Assembly: GCA_903813345.2 (NCBI GenBank)
Contig: CAIIXF020000010.1
Coordinates: forward strand, 29,692,828-29,756,827
Source: Owenia fusiformis
Taxonomy: Eukaryota > Annelida > Polychaeta > Sabellida > Oweniidae
DNA: 64,000 nt
Direction: 5' to 3'
The notes under the pieces were generated by a model, which was not told the origin of the DNA, ran no database searches, and saw only the letters and a program-made list of their open reading frames with translations. This document shows positions 12,294 through 25,400 of this stretch, piece after piece (the first letter of the stretch is position 1; each line of letters begins with the position of its first letter). A program made the translations under genes and the position numbers.

Positions 12294-13541
12294 TCTATGA
12301 CACGCTGGCGTACAGATTTGTTCCACATTCGGCAAAATATATAGTTTATCCCCTGTCAGATTTATTACTTTGGGTTTATATCCATTCTACACAAACCAGA
12401 TATTGTATTGTTGCGTCTTATAAATCCACACGCAAACAATGGAAGACATAATATCCGATTAACCATCCGTTTATCATTGCTTTTCACGTCACGTGAAGTC
12501 TCGAAAGAAAAAAGCCAAAATGATTATTCAACTACAGAAGCAATGTAACATACCGGGCACGGTTTAAAATCAAATGAAATATATATTCAATTAAAATTTA
12601 CGATTGATCAATAGCCCTAAATGACTTCAAAACAATTACTGTTCTGAACAATGAAATACAACCAACTTCAAATGAAAAACACCAAGAATAGAATGACAGC
12701 TATTTAATTTGATGATCGTGTATTGAAAGAGATAACAATGAGATATATTTCAATAATTTACGGCCAGACCGTATCTTGCCTCTGTTGTTGGGCTGTAATT
12801 TGATTGAACTTGACATGGTAATATGTGTGTGCTTAGTGTAGACCAAAAATGTTAAACAAGCATGTTGGAAAGAGAACTTTTAGAGAGTGTTTTAGATGGT
12901 TACTTTAAACATTGTTTATTTTTTTAATTGTTTCATTTCTATTCTTTGTATGACACCATCACTTCCCAAAGTCATTTATAAAATTTTGGCTCAGAATATA
13001 CACATGATTCTCCGAAAGGAGGTTAAGAACCCCAGTGAATAATATTTCATACTTAAGGATCCATCCTGGTCTGTCTATTAGCTATAATGTTTGTGAAGCA
13101 TTAACCGCTGACCAACACCTCTCGATTGATCTCTCATTGTTACCTTTCAATGAGATCTTTTGCTCTATTTCAGCCATCTAATGTACATGTTGATCTTGTC
13201 GTACGAATTCATCAAGACACAACGTCGGGAAAATATTACCGTTACATAACTTGGCATTTGTGTTAATAAACTTCAGGATTGCTAACTTGATTCTTGTGTT
13301 TAAAATACTTGTCTCCAGCTAATAAACCTTTTCGGAAATGCGACCAGTCATAATTAAAAACAATCGAAAGCAAATGTAAACGAACAATATCTGACCACTC
13401 ATTTTTCCTTAGCATTTAAATGGTTTTTAATGATATATTTATAGTTATGGTCTGCATTAAATTATGTAAACTTTTTGGCGAAGATATTGCTTACTTTTTA
13501 AATAAGAGATGAAACAAAGGTATCAGTATTGTGATTCATTT
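12294..13541. other. Intergenic between sulfotransferases A and B
   Basis: AT-rich sequence with no supported exon, tandem array or palindrome. It lies just upstream of gene A and just downstream of gene B, so it should contain A's promoter and B's 3' UTR. No clear promoter element was recognised. Confidence 0.5.
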
Positions 13542-15832
13542 TTATTCAAATGTATCAGCACGATACAAAACGTTGTAACCTTTAGCAATATAATCAAAAT
13601 ATATTTGATCGGCCTCTAATCGTTTCTGAATCTTTGGAGGGAAAATACTTCTATCGGTTATGGTTCTTTTTCGTTTGTATGCACCTTCAGCATTTTGAAC
13701 TACACAGTCGAGTGTCTTTTCAGAAACTGGATGACCAAGGAAAATACAAATCTTTCTCAACTCATCCTGAAATGTCGTAACATATAGATTCATCAATTGA
13801 CCTAAACGTGTTTCAATTTTCAATTAGTTGATAATTACACAATCGTTAATTGTCACATGGAACTAATAATGCATTAATATCCTTATATATGTATATGAAT
13901 AAGTACTCATGAATCTAAATCTATACTTTGATATATAAACTGTACTAATTGACCTTTTGTGATCAGAATTTAAGTATTGGTCCTCTAGGAAGACCAGGTT
14001 TGTATTGATAGAGCTACCCAGAATAAGTAGCTTTCAAATCGAATCAAATATATAATATCATCCTTACCTTAAGATTTACTTTCAGCTCTTCATATCTGAC
14101 AATGTGTATGGGGCCAAAAGGAAATGCTAACCAAGTGACACCATGGTATAACCAATACGAGCTCCGTAAACTCACAAATCTCTCCCAGTCTATAAATAAA
14201 AAGCGCAATTGTCATTTGGGGGGGACAACAGAGAAAATTCTAAAAAACGTAATAGTGTACGAATCATGCAGGAATATAACAAATATACACATTAATATCA
14301 ATATAACATGGTATGAAATTAAGTGTTAGTTTATTTATATTTCAAGGCTCTTGGAAATTGGAAATTAAAGTAATTCATGCTACAATATTTTTTCATGGAA
14401 CTGCAACATTTGGCATATTATACTCCATCGGACATATGTAGAAGGGCTTTAGGTAAGAATGAAGTCAACAATTTGTTTGACTCTGACCTTTTACCAAACT
14501 TGTACTGGTTGATTTAAAAAGGATAACCACCAACCTTTGGACAAATGTCACGTGTTTGTTATAATATCACAATATATGCCATATAATAAAATCACGAACT
14601 TTTGGACATATGTCACTTGCTTGTTATATTGTCACAATATATGTCATATAAAATCACGAACCTTTGGACAGAAATCGTTTTTTGGGCGCTGTCTCAGTTT
14701 TGTTCTTTGTATCAATCCTGTTAAAAGCTGCAACAATCGCATCAAATGGAGTACGAACCAATAGAATGGCCTTTGTAATGCCATTCTTTTCAGACCATCT
14801 TGTGTGTCGTTTCGTCACAATGACTGAATTATTTTTAGGATCATTTGGAAATATCTCTTGATCGAGTTTTGTCTCATTGTATATAGAGCCAGTGTATATG
14901 CCTGCAATAGATTGATAGTTAGGAAAAACGCTAGGTAGTATAGTTAACTAGCTAGCTAGGTGGGTAGCTAACGTATATTTATATATCTTAAAACAAATAC
15001 TCCGTAATCAAAACTTATGAAAATGTTCAAAAGAATAAGTTTATATATGAGTTCAAGTATTTCTAGATTGTTGTTAAAGTAAAATTAAAAATTGAGATTG
15101 TATACCAAATTATATACTTGTATCTAAGTTAAGATATACATAGAACAGGTACATTGAAGTTTGCTTCAGTTCGAGTTAAATCTTACCCGTTGCTTGTTGA
15201 ATGAGGTGTCTGACCCATGTGTTTCCACTCCCTGGTACACTCACAAGAGCAATGTGTGGTAAAGCCACCGGAGAGAAGTGCAGCGGGGTGCAATCCTTGG
15301 GTCTTCCAGATTTGATCAGTATTTCACCTTTGTCAATGTCCTCTTTACCTCCAATTAATTGTGGCTCTGTGTTTTGTGCACTTTTGGTAATGAGGATAGA
15401 ACCTTTCGAAAGTTCTGTAAAGGCTTGAAATATGAAGGTATGTAATCAATACTGATTTTTAAGCATGTATAGTGCAATGCAGAGAGTGTATCCGGAGTGA
15501 CTAGTATAGGAGAATAATGCTATTCAATTTACTACCATATCTCCCCTATTGCAACGATGACCATTGAATAGCCAATTAGACCATGCTTATGTTCGACATT
15601 TTATTTTTCTCAGAGAAGGTTGGGAAATGACAAAAAGGCTTTGGGATGTACAGTTGAATAGGTCTATATAAGTGGTCTTACCTGTTATCGAAGCCGCTAA
15701 TAACGCCAGTGCCATAATGGTTATGACAATCTTAAAAGCTGTCATATCATGAGCAAGCACAAACTGTGCAATTTTCCAAATAGTATTTGACCTCTCCTTA
15801 AGACTGACTTTCATATGTTTTTGCTTGTCCAT
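13542..15832 (-). CDS. WSCD-family sulfotransferase-like protein B
   Basis: Five exons: 15832-15682, 15414-15187, 14901-14662, 14189-14068 and 13766-13542. Phases are 1,1,1,0 as in A and C. The total is 966 nt, 321 aa. The ATG at 15832 is the first in the open frame; the frame extends upstream only to a TTG. Exon 2 could also begin at 15423, an in-frame AAG acceptor 9 bp upstream that would add three residues. Exon 1 encodes an N-terminal basic region and a membrane segment (IVITIMALALLAASI). Exon 2 carries LVSVPGSGNTWVRHLIQQ, the PAPS loop. Exon 3 carries LLVRTPFDAIVAAFNR, where the usual Asn of RNP is Thr. Exon 4 carries FPFGPIHIVRYEEL and exon 5 DELRKICIFLGHPVS. The donor after exon 3 (AAAG|GTTCGT) is weak. 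The gene is probably functional; its acceptor substrate is unknown. Confidence 0.86.
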
Positions 15833-17380
15833 TGGCCATAAATTAGTCAAACCTTGTATTGTTTACCAATTTTGGCTTTTTGTGATTGACATCCTGGCAA
15901 ACTCGTGATGCTATCAATGTTCCTCAACTTATATCTGCCAAAAATTTCACACCTATACATGTGTCAATTTTTATTCCACAGATTAGGTTATTTTTGGTTC
16001 CAATACAAATCATGTAGCATTATTATCCCCATGTGTAATACAATCATATCTAAATTAAAACATTTCAAGTTTATCTCTGAGAAAAGCATGGGCTAAAATA
16101 TCCATTGTCTACAATATGTGTGTATTTTAAGACTCCTTTCTTTTCGACATTATGAATGTATTACTTGATGGCAAATGTTTAAGCCATTGTAATTATTGTT
16201 CCATGTTATGCAGAGTCGTAAAATATTGCTTTATCATCTTTCCATTTACCAAAATGATATAAGTTTTGAAACGATAAAAATGAAGTAACCTATAATCCGA
16301 ACCTAAAATAATCGATTGTGTTAAATTGTGTCAAAAGAATGATTCAACTCAACATGTTTAAAACTGTATTAATTTAAAATGACCTAACCGATATTATATT
16401 TTAACGATTGTTTAATTGGGCTTTTAATTGGTTTTCAGGAGTACAAAACCAAACATTGATTTTATTGGGAACCATAATCGTATTTTGGATTCTGTCTAAT
16501 CAAAATTGCAGTTCACAAAGTTTATAATAACTTGGTTTCTGTAGTAAATATCTGAATAACTAGATGCCCTATGGAAAGTGACGATTATATACTCCATGCG
16601 CTTTGACTCGTATGTGAATTTTATTACACTGCAAATTGGCGCCGTTTCTATTACAGAATTTCTAATACGTGTATTCGGCACCGTTCTGTTTATAAAAGAG
16701 CCCCAAAACAACACAAAATATCAGTGCCAAACGTGATTTGCTCGTTTGTCAGCAAGGCAGTTTACAGTAATGTTCAACCAATACAATATACAATTGTTGG
16801 CCTCTCCAGAGGTCAACCGGCAAAATTGTTTACCAAGACTGTAAACCGAGAAACTACTATTTACAGAGACCGAAGGTCGAGGTCAACAGTAGTTTCAAGG
16901 TTTACAGTCGAGGTATATCTTGACGGCTGATTGAATGAAGACGTCTACAATTGTTTTGTTAGTCCGAAGAAACTAATAATACACATATAGACGACAATCA
17001 TCAATAGGCATATGGCTTCATTTCACAACCTTTTCTCCGAAACCACGTTAGCAATATTCTGACCGCTAATCAACCAATCAGTATCAAGGATATCAGTTGA
17101 GGTACGAACAACAGAAATTAGATAACAGCGACGCCAATGCGTAAGCAAATCCCATCAAACAACCATGGCTGCGATTTTTACAAAATCCTTCGGCTACTTT
17201 TTCAGTTATCGCAAAAATCGTGAAATAACGCACATGAAAATGGACACCAGCTAGCCACATTGTCATTAGAAAATGAAATATGCTTCTAAGTATCCACATA
17301 TAAAGGATTGGTATCGGTATGGCGAACTGAATTGAACACATGATGTTTCTCTTAAACAAGTTATCGAAAAATTCTTAAAA
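15833..17380. other. Intergenic upstream of sulfotransferase B
   Basis: No gene supported. A small inverted repeat lies at about 16836-16912 (GACTGTAAACC with its complement, enclosing a GAAACTACT pair). The stretch near 17120-17300 matches the roughly 145-bp repeat that is tandemly arranged at 37740-38800. The rest is AT-rich. Confidence 0.5.
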
Positions 17381-17990
17381 TGTTACTGTGAAATAATAAA
17401 ATAAAATAAATAGATAGTTCGTTGTAGTTGACAGTCAATGTTCTCATCTTTATTGCACTTCAATATTCACATCTCATCTCATCTTAAAAGTCTAAAACTC
17501 AATTGGTAAAATGTTCTCTAAAATACAACACTCTGCTCTACTATATGCATACATGTCTTTCACTCCACTAATACTTTCATACTAAACTCAACTCAGTCAA
17601 CCCATTCATGCACTACTGAATAATCCATTCACTCACTCAGTCTAAAAACAATCTAATTATGAAAGTAAGTCCTCCCATGTCATCCCACCGCTGCCACCAT
17701 GTGAAACAATAAAATAAAATAAATAGATAGTTCGTTGTAGTTGACAGTCAATGTTCTCATCTTTATTGCACTTCAATATTCACATCTCATCTCATCTTAA
17801 AAGTCTAAAACTCAATTGGTAAAATGTTCTCTAAAATACAACACTCTGCTCTACTATATGCATACATGTCTTTCACTCCACTAATACTTTCATACTAAAC
17901 TCAACTCAGTCAACCCATTCATGCACTACTGAATAATCCATTCACTCACTCAGTCTAAAAACAATCTAATTATGAAAGTAAGTCCTAACA
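17381..17990. repeat. Directly duplicated 286-bp block with TGTTA/TAACA ends
   Basis: The block 17388-17673 is repeated almost exactly at 17701-17986 (offset 313 bp), with a 27-bp GC-richer spacer. The whole unit starts TGTTAC and ends CCTAACA, short inverted ends like those of long terminal repeats. Two LTRs with nearly all the interior lost, or a tandem duplication of one solo LTR, would both look like this. I see no flanking target duplication, no primer-binding site and no coding region. Confidence 0.7.
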
Positions 17991-19265
17991 TCGCACACTA
18001 TATACATCATAATACCTTACAGTTACACATTGTCAATTTAATGATCATCTTTTGAATAGTAACAATTTGATTTGAAATATATCTTTATATTTGTCTCTAT
18101 ATTGTTTTAGAAAACACGTCAGACACTTTTTTTGTTCTTGGTATCATATGTTCGGAATGAAATGAAACATCTATCCCATCTTAGACATGTACATAACGTG
18201 AAATTTTGGTTCAAAATTGCACTCCTTGTAATGTTTTTATTAGTAGAGGTAAAATGTTCAAACTTTCCCCAAATATACTTCATTCGATTTACTACAACTT
18301 TGTGTAAAAACTTTAATAACCATGGTGTAAGATTGATGATGTAATTACATCATAATAAATTAATAACAAATTCGTAAAGCTGGGATGTTCAAACTTTCCT
18401 AAAATATACTTCATTCAATTCTCTACAACTTGGTGTAATAATTTTAACAACGTTGATGATGTAAGATTGCGTGATTTTATTCTAAAGACAACAGTATGGT
18501 AGAAATAGTGCTAGCCTTTTCCGATTTTGTCAATTGGAGCTGATGATTGCATCATAATTTATCAATTATCTTATGTACAATTTTGCTGATTTTTTCGGAA
18601 AACATTTCTTTTATCTGTAATTCCAGCTATTGAAAATTTTGTGATCATACCAGATGCCAATTAGATAGACCAAACTTTCCTTTGTATAATTACAACATTG
18701 AGAGACCTAAACACGTTGTATTCATGTCATTTTGTTCGAATGAGGTTGGGATAGATGTTTCATTTCATTCTCAAGGATTGGTAGAAAGGAACTAAAAAAC
18801 AATTGCGCAAAAAGCAAAGAATGTTATCAAAAGCAGTTATATAGAATATATATAATAAATTGTTAATTAAATAAATTGTGACCATTACATGAAGGAAAGT
18901 GTTTTTTACAGAATATTTTCAATAATTGGTTTAAAAGAAAAACAAGGTTGAATTCAATTCACCATATCGATACCAATACTTTCAATAAAATAGATCACAC
19001 GTACATGTAAATGGCGGCCATATTTTTTTAAATGACCGCCTACTAGCCAAAGTACTAATGTCATTGGACAGTGTGCCATCCTAATGATTATTCACAGCAT
19101 AGCAAATATGAACAAAATCGCTCTATTACTTTTTCAGTTGTAGTAAAAAATATACCACCCACAAATCATAGGATATCCTCTATATAATATATACGGGTTA
19201 ATATCGAAAAGAAGGATAACAGTATTAAATACACCAAGTCAAATAGTTTAAATATAACATACATA
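17991..19265. other. Intergenic, degenerate repeats
   Basis: No gene supported. Near-repeated phrases (cattcgatttactacaactttgtgtaa at about 18285 and cattcaattctctacaacttggtgtaa at about 18412) show a degenerate duplication. The part at about 18960-19150 is a single diverged copy of the 145-bp repeat family seen at 37740-38800. Confidence 0.5.
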
Positions 19266-20137
19266 CACTCCCCTCCATAAGTTTGGCAACCTTTTCCCCC
19301 CATTGAACTACGTGTTAAAGCCTCTTTATGTTTGAATTTTTATTTACTTAACCGTCAATGAAACAACTTATTTTATTGATGGAAACGTAACTTGACTTTA
19401 TTTCCAATACCTCCAAATTTTCTCAATTTTTTTCCTCAATTACAATAGGTCGAAAATTGATGATAAATTTGATGAATTTTTGAAAATCGTCATTCCCATG
19501 TAATCCAATGGAAAATGGAGGGTTCGGGGCAAATCAGAAATCATGATATCTTTTCAGTAAAAGATTCCGCAAAAAATATTTTATATAGAAAATTGAATTG
19601 TCTAACTTTTTTGAACACTAAGTGTTTAGTTTATTTGATGAATATTAAAGTTACAGCGCTTCAAAGTCATTTTTGAAAATAATTTTTCGCCTCCTGTATT
19701 TCAATGGGAGAGGTTTTTTTAAAAACAATTTTGACTTTAAAGCCCTGTAACTTTGTTGAACCTGAAGAAACATATCAATTTTTTGTTAAATAAATTTAGC
19801 AAATTCAATTGCCTGCCTAGGTCGTATTTTTTGCAAGGACTCGGATGGATGGATATTCTGTCATATGACTTGCTGCAAACCTACCATTTCCCATTGGTTT
19901 ACATGGGAATGTCGATTTTCAAAAAATCATCAAATTTATCATCAATTTTCAACCTATTGTAATTGAGGAAAAAAATTGAGAAAATTTTGAGGTATTGGAA
20001 TTAAAGACCAGTTACGTTTCCATTAATAGTTTAAGTATTTTCATCGCAGGTTAAGTAAATAAAAATTCAAATGTAAAGAGGCTTTAACACGTAGTTCAAT
20101 GGGGGAAAAAAGGCTGCCAAACTTATGGAGGGGAGTG
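19266..20137. mobile_element. Non-autonomous Tc1/mariner-like element
   Basis: The element is 872 bp, flanked by TA on both sides (19264-19265 and 20138-20139). It has terminal inverted repeats starting CACTCCCCTCCATAAG and extending with mismatches roughly 250 bp inward, including the tttggca, cattgaactacgtgttaaag and acatgggaatg blocks. TA duplication and the cctccataagtttggca end are typical of Tc1/mariner relatives. No transposase frame survives, so it would depend on a helper. A diverged partial relative is at 42960-43247. Confidence 0.85.
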
Positions 20138-20249
20138 TATGTACTCTTGATATAAAATAAATACGGTGTGTTAAAACAGTACCCACACAGGATTTACTGT
20201 CAACCCGGAGATGATGAACAAATTAAATAGCTATAAAACTCAACGGCAG

Positions 20250-22110
20250 CATAATAAGTCTTTCCATGAAGTTCAAATATATTAAGAAATCCCTTGCAAC
20301 TATTAATATAGACATCAAAACGACTAAAATATCAAATCCAACTTATAAACAAAAATTCACTAAAATGATCCAAACGAAGTTCACCGAACAATACAATAAA
20401 ATATGGAAAACCAAAATATCGTCTGGTCAAAACCCACCCTTCCTTAATAGCATATATGAAATTTCAGGACCATAAGCAATGCACTTCCTGAGATACATTG
20501 ACTTTAAAATTTGAACCAATGGGCCAACGGTCCATATGCATCATTAAATTGAATTAATTTTGTGAATGCCTTGATAGCCTGAAATAGTACGGCCAATCTT
20601 TGTTCTTTCAGCTGTTGGTCAGGTTATGTTATAACTAATTTATATTTAATCTAAACATAGAGTACTTAAACTGTAGTCTTTCTTTTTTAGTAATGCATTA
20701 TACTTGTAGCATTATGCCCAGTCCATTATTAAGTAAATGTCTGAACCACCCCACCTACATGTATAGGATGTTGAGCCTTTTCATAACTCTGAAATGATCA
20801 ATACGACTTTTAATACGTGTACACCTACAGCTACCCTCAGTAAATTTTACCTTCCCTTCTAATTCCATCTTGGAATACTTTGCAATGCCTATTGGAGTCA
20901 TTATATGCAATATATATTAATGCATGAATGTATAAAGTTGTGTTACTGTTTCCCCATTCTTTATCATGTATTCTATCAATGTTTTCTGCTTCAACTTTAT
21001 TATTTCGAGCCATACTCTCCAGTATTTCATGAATCATGAGAACTTTGATATCGTCATAAAATCAGGTGATTTTTTCAAGATGTTTGAAGAATATATTTAC
21101 GGTCATTATTTGGCATGATTAAAGAAAAGAAGATGGGAAAATATTGATATAAGATTCAGTTTTGTCATGAGAACAAAACAAGATATTGTTTAAATCTAAG
21201 TTGACAGTTTATGTCAGTAAATTTAGCATGGTTAGTAATATTGTTATTTATATATTACTAGTTTTCTTTTTACAAAATGATATGGACCATTGCGTCATCG
21301 CCTTGGTTACTATAGAAACCATAGAATGTTAAGTAGAAGACCTATATGAAACCTTGACAGTATAAGGGAATAAGACGGGGGCACATACATGTACCTACTA
21401 ACAATGAACAAGATTGGTTCATTATTTTTATAATTAGATATATTTGTGCAAAACGTTTTGAACAACCCTTGTATAATAACAAAATGCAAACTTATATTAC
21501 ATTCAAAAAGTCTAATGTTTTTGAAAATTATTTATTACATCAAAATATTGAGAAAAGAAACTGTTTTACTGAGTTACGGCTATCAAATCACAAACTAGAA
21601 ATTGAAACAGGTAGGTCTCGTGGTATAAAACCTTATGTAAATAATGTGAAAATCAAACCAATCAGATTGAGGATGAGTTTCACTTACTCAGAATTTTTAA
21701 TTACCATAAAAATCAAAGGAAAGTTCCATTTGATAAAATATCTATCTCAAAATAAAAAATGTAATGGGCTACCTCCAGAAAAGAAAAATTCTTATACTCG
21801 ATGTCGTACAAAACACATACATATGAAATTTTAACAATATTAATACACTCTATAAATCTAGGAGAAATGTTATTATTGGACCTAATTTAAACTAAGAAAA
21901 CGCAACTCCTCCAACCTAACCTTGATTAGTAACATCAGTAGTTACATACATTAGTTAAGATTAAAATATATATTAATAAACACTGTTCAAATGTATAATG
22001 CATGACTGTACTTCTTTATACATTTATGTATATTCTCTGTTAATTTTATTCATATTATTGTTATAAAAAATTGAAGTCATGCCCTGATAAGCAGTGGCCG
22101 TGCCAATAAA
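20250..22110 (+). pseudogene. Non-LTR retrotransposon (LINE) 3' end, broken
   Basis: The open stretch at 21469-21834 includes FENYLLHQNIEKRN, then TELRLSNHKLEIETGR, a conserved segment near the C-terminus of many LINE reverse-transcriptase proteins. A different frame of the same stretch then continues into a Cys/His segment (QIEDEFHLL), so at least one frameshift is present. The 3' tail near 22075-22120 (tgccctgataagcagtggcc, then aataaataaat) looks like a LINE 3' UTR end. An earlier short frame at 20266-20475 may be an upstream fragment; the roughly 1 kb between is not recognisably coding. Not a functional gene. Confidence 0.65.
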
Positions 22111-22470
22111 TAAATATGAAATTTGAAATATGTGTTAATAAATTATGGCAACGTCTCACAACTTAGAATCTGGAACACGTTATTTACACTTGCCATATGT
22201 CATGCCACAAAAATGTCGTAATATGTCGAAATCTAAATGGCACACTTCAAATTATGCGCAATCACCATCTCTTCATATATGGAAGCACCCATTGGTATAT
22301 TTTCAATTGAACGGTTTCATAAATACACGCTCATGGGCTCCTGGTGATCCTGTATCGTATACGAGTATGTATAAGTGCTACATACATGTCAGATGAATTG
22401 TCGGATGAATTTGACTACATGACTAAGAAACTACAAGCAGGCTACGATGCACATCTAATTTGTTGCAATG

Positions 22471-25400
22471 TTATCTATATTCTTCTAAGAAGCGATCAAA
22501 TAGTAGCATATCTGACTCTAGCTTCTGTCGTATTCGCAAAGGGAATAGCGTTCTATCTGTTTCCGTTCTGTTTCTTCTATATGCACCTTCAGAATTCCGT
22601 ACGACACAATCCAGTGTCTCCTCCGAAGCCGGGTGACCAAGAAAAATACAAATCTTTCTCATTTCATCCTAAAATTGACAAATAAATCCTTACAAAATAA
22701 AAGGCCAATCCGGTAAATCAGTTTAACTGCAGTTTAATGGCAGAAATAAAATTAAATGATTTTCAAAAACTAGAAATGCTCCCTTGCGGCACAATAGCCT
22801 TCTAACTATAGCCCACATAATGTGACAGATCACAAGCGCCGACGGGACTATTTTTAATAAATATCAAAATCTATTTCAAACGGTTCACTTAATGGAACAT
22901 AAATATTCTGTCCGTTTAGAATTATTGTTAACTAGCAACGTTATGTTCAAATCTAAATTTAAATCATCCGCATCTAGTACATTGACGTCGATTGTGAGAC
23001 TGCAAATGATAACGTACCTTCAAATTACTTTTTAAGTCTTCATACCTAACTACATGCACAGGTCCAAATGGGTACACTAGCCAAACCATTACATTATATA
23101 ACCATTTTGAACCACTGTATTCTACAATCTTGGTCCATTCTACAAAGGAAGAGAATATAATATTATATAACCATGTTTAGCAACACTATTCTACAATCTT
23201 GGTCCATTCTACAAAGGAAGAGAATATAACACTATATAGCCATTTTGAGCCACTGTATTCTACATTAATCTTGGTCCAATCTACGAAAGAAAAGATTACA
23301 GCATTATATAACCATTTGAGCCAATGATTGTATTCTACAATCCATCCTACAAAGGAAGAAAGTATAACATTGTATAACAATTTTGAGCCACTGTATTCTA
23401 AAATCTCGGTCCATTCTACAAAGGAAGACGGTAAAACATTAAATACCGATTTTGAACCATTGTATTCTACTGTCTTGGTCCATTCTACATAGGAAGGGAG
23501 TTTAACAGTATGTTACCATTTCGAGTCACTGTATTCTACATTTTTGGTCATTACAAAGGAAATTGAATAACATAAATAACTATTTTGAGCCACGGTATTC
23601 TACACGAAGAGTAAAATAGTATATAACATATTTTATATTATATAACAAATTTTGGCAACTGTATTCTACAAACTTGGTCCATTCTACAAGGAAAAGAGAA
23701 TGGCATTATACACATATAACAATTTTGAGCCACTGTATTATGTACTGTATTCAATCTAGATCCATTATACAAAACAAGAGAGTTAAACATTATATAACCA
23801 TTTTCAGCCATCCACTGTTTTCTACAATCTTGGTACATTATTCGAGGGAAATTGCATCACATTAAAAAAACTATTTTGAGCCACTGCATTCTAAAATCTT
23901 GGTCCTTTCTACAAAGGGAGAGAGTAAAATATTAAATAACAATTTTAAGCCATTGTATTTTACAATTTCTGTCCATTCTACAAGGAAAAGAGTACAACAT
24001 TATGTAACTATTTTGAGCCACTGCATTCTAAAATCTTGGTCCTTTCTACAAAGGGAGAGAGTAAAATATTAAATAACAATTTTAAGCCATTGTATTTTAC
24101 AATTTTTGTCCATTCTACAAGGAAAAGAGTACAACATTATGTAACTATTTTGAGCCACTGCATTCTAAAATCTTGGTCCATTCTAAGGAAAAGATTTAGA
24201 GTATAGCATCATATAAACAAATATATAAACTATTTTGACCCGGTGTATTCTATGAGCCTATAAATAATTCTCCTCCTGAAGATGCTGAGAAGCAAAATTA
24301 GTTATATCTTTGAAGATTTTTTGAACGGCATTAATACATACCATTGTATAATGAAACATAGGGCATTTACCTTTGGTTTGAAAATGATCTTTAGAGGCAG
24401 TCATAGTCTTATCCTTAGTAACCTCTCTGTTAAACTCTGCTAGTATTGCATCAAATGGGTTACGAACTAGTAATATAGCTTTAACAATCTTCGGACTTGA
24501 TTCAGACCATTTGTTGTGTCTCTTTGTGACAATGACCGAATTGTTCCTGGGGTCGTTAGGAAAAATCAAAGGGTCCATCTTTTGATCTCTATACATGCTA
24601 CCCGAATATAAACCTGTCAAAAGATGAACACATAGTTCATTAGTTTGAATGGTTTGTCACGTCTTGTATTCGAAATATCATTTTGGAAGCATTGACCTTG
24701 TGCGTTGTAAATAAGTGAATAATTAGGTCATGTACCACCCTGTAGGTAAAGCAATGCTTGTCAAATTTTAAAAAAATTAAAAATTCCAAAACACAACATA
24801 TTGATGCAACAAAAATTTAAAAAGCTGGAGTGGAAGGGGTTGAAAATCAGGACATTTCAGAAAAAACATGTGGGTGGGTTGTTTGCACCTTCCCTGTCTC
24901 AAAGTCGAAATTATTTTTTCATCTTTATGAGTGCTTTTCGTGTAATTAATGCATTGGCTTAACATATGCACCTGATTAAATCCTCAGAAAGTAGCCAAAA
25001 TTCAACATATGACTATCCGGCGTCTTTGTTGCGATACTTTCCCTCCTCCTTTGTGTCACACATCGCAAATATATCGCAACATCTTAGAAAGAATGAAGCT
25101 CAACGCGAAAGCATTTTGTAATTTCTTTTGATTTGACAAGCATTAAGTACATGTTGGTAATTTTAAGCACTCGTTTTCTGTGAACGTTTACCCTCGTTTT
25201 TAGCCTAAAAGAACACTGTGCTTAAAACCATACACAAATCATTGAACCCCGGACTTCCAGTTTTTAATTATACATATTCCAACGCAAATTCCCTATAAGA
25301 TGATTTTCGAGTAATGCCATTTACCCGTTGCTTGTTGAATGAGATGTCTGACCCATGTGTTTCCACTCCCTGGTACACTCACAAGGGCAATGTGTGGTAA

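Noticed and set aside
15201-15428. Plus-strand frame of 75 codons
   Set aside because: Antisense of exon 2 of sulfotransferase B.
23186-23380. Separate small gene encoding WTKIVEYSGSKWLY repeats
   Set aside because: These are decayed tandem copies of sulfotransferase C exon 4, some with stops.
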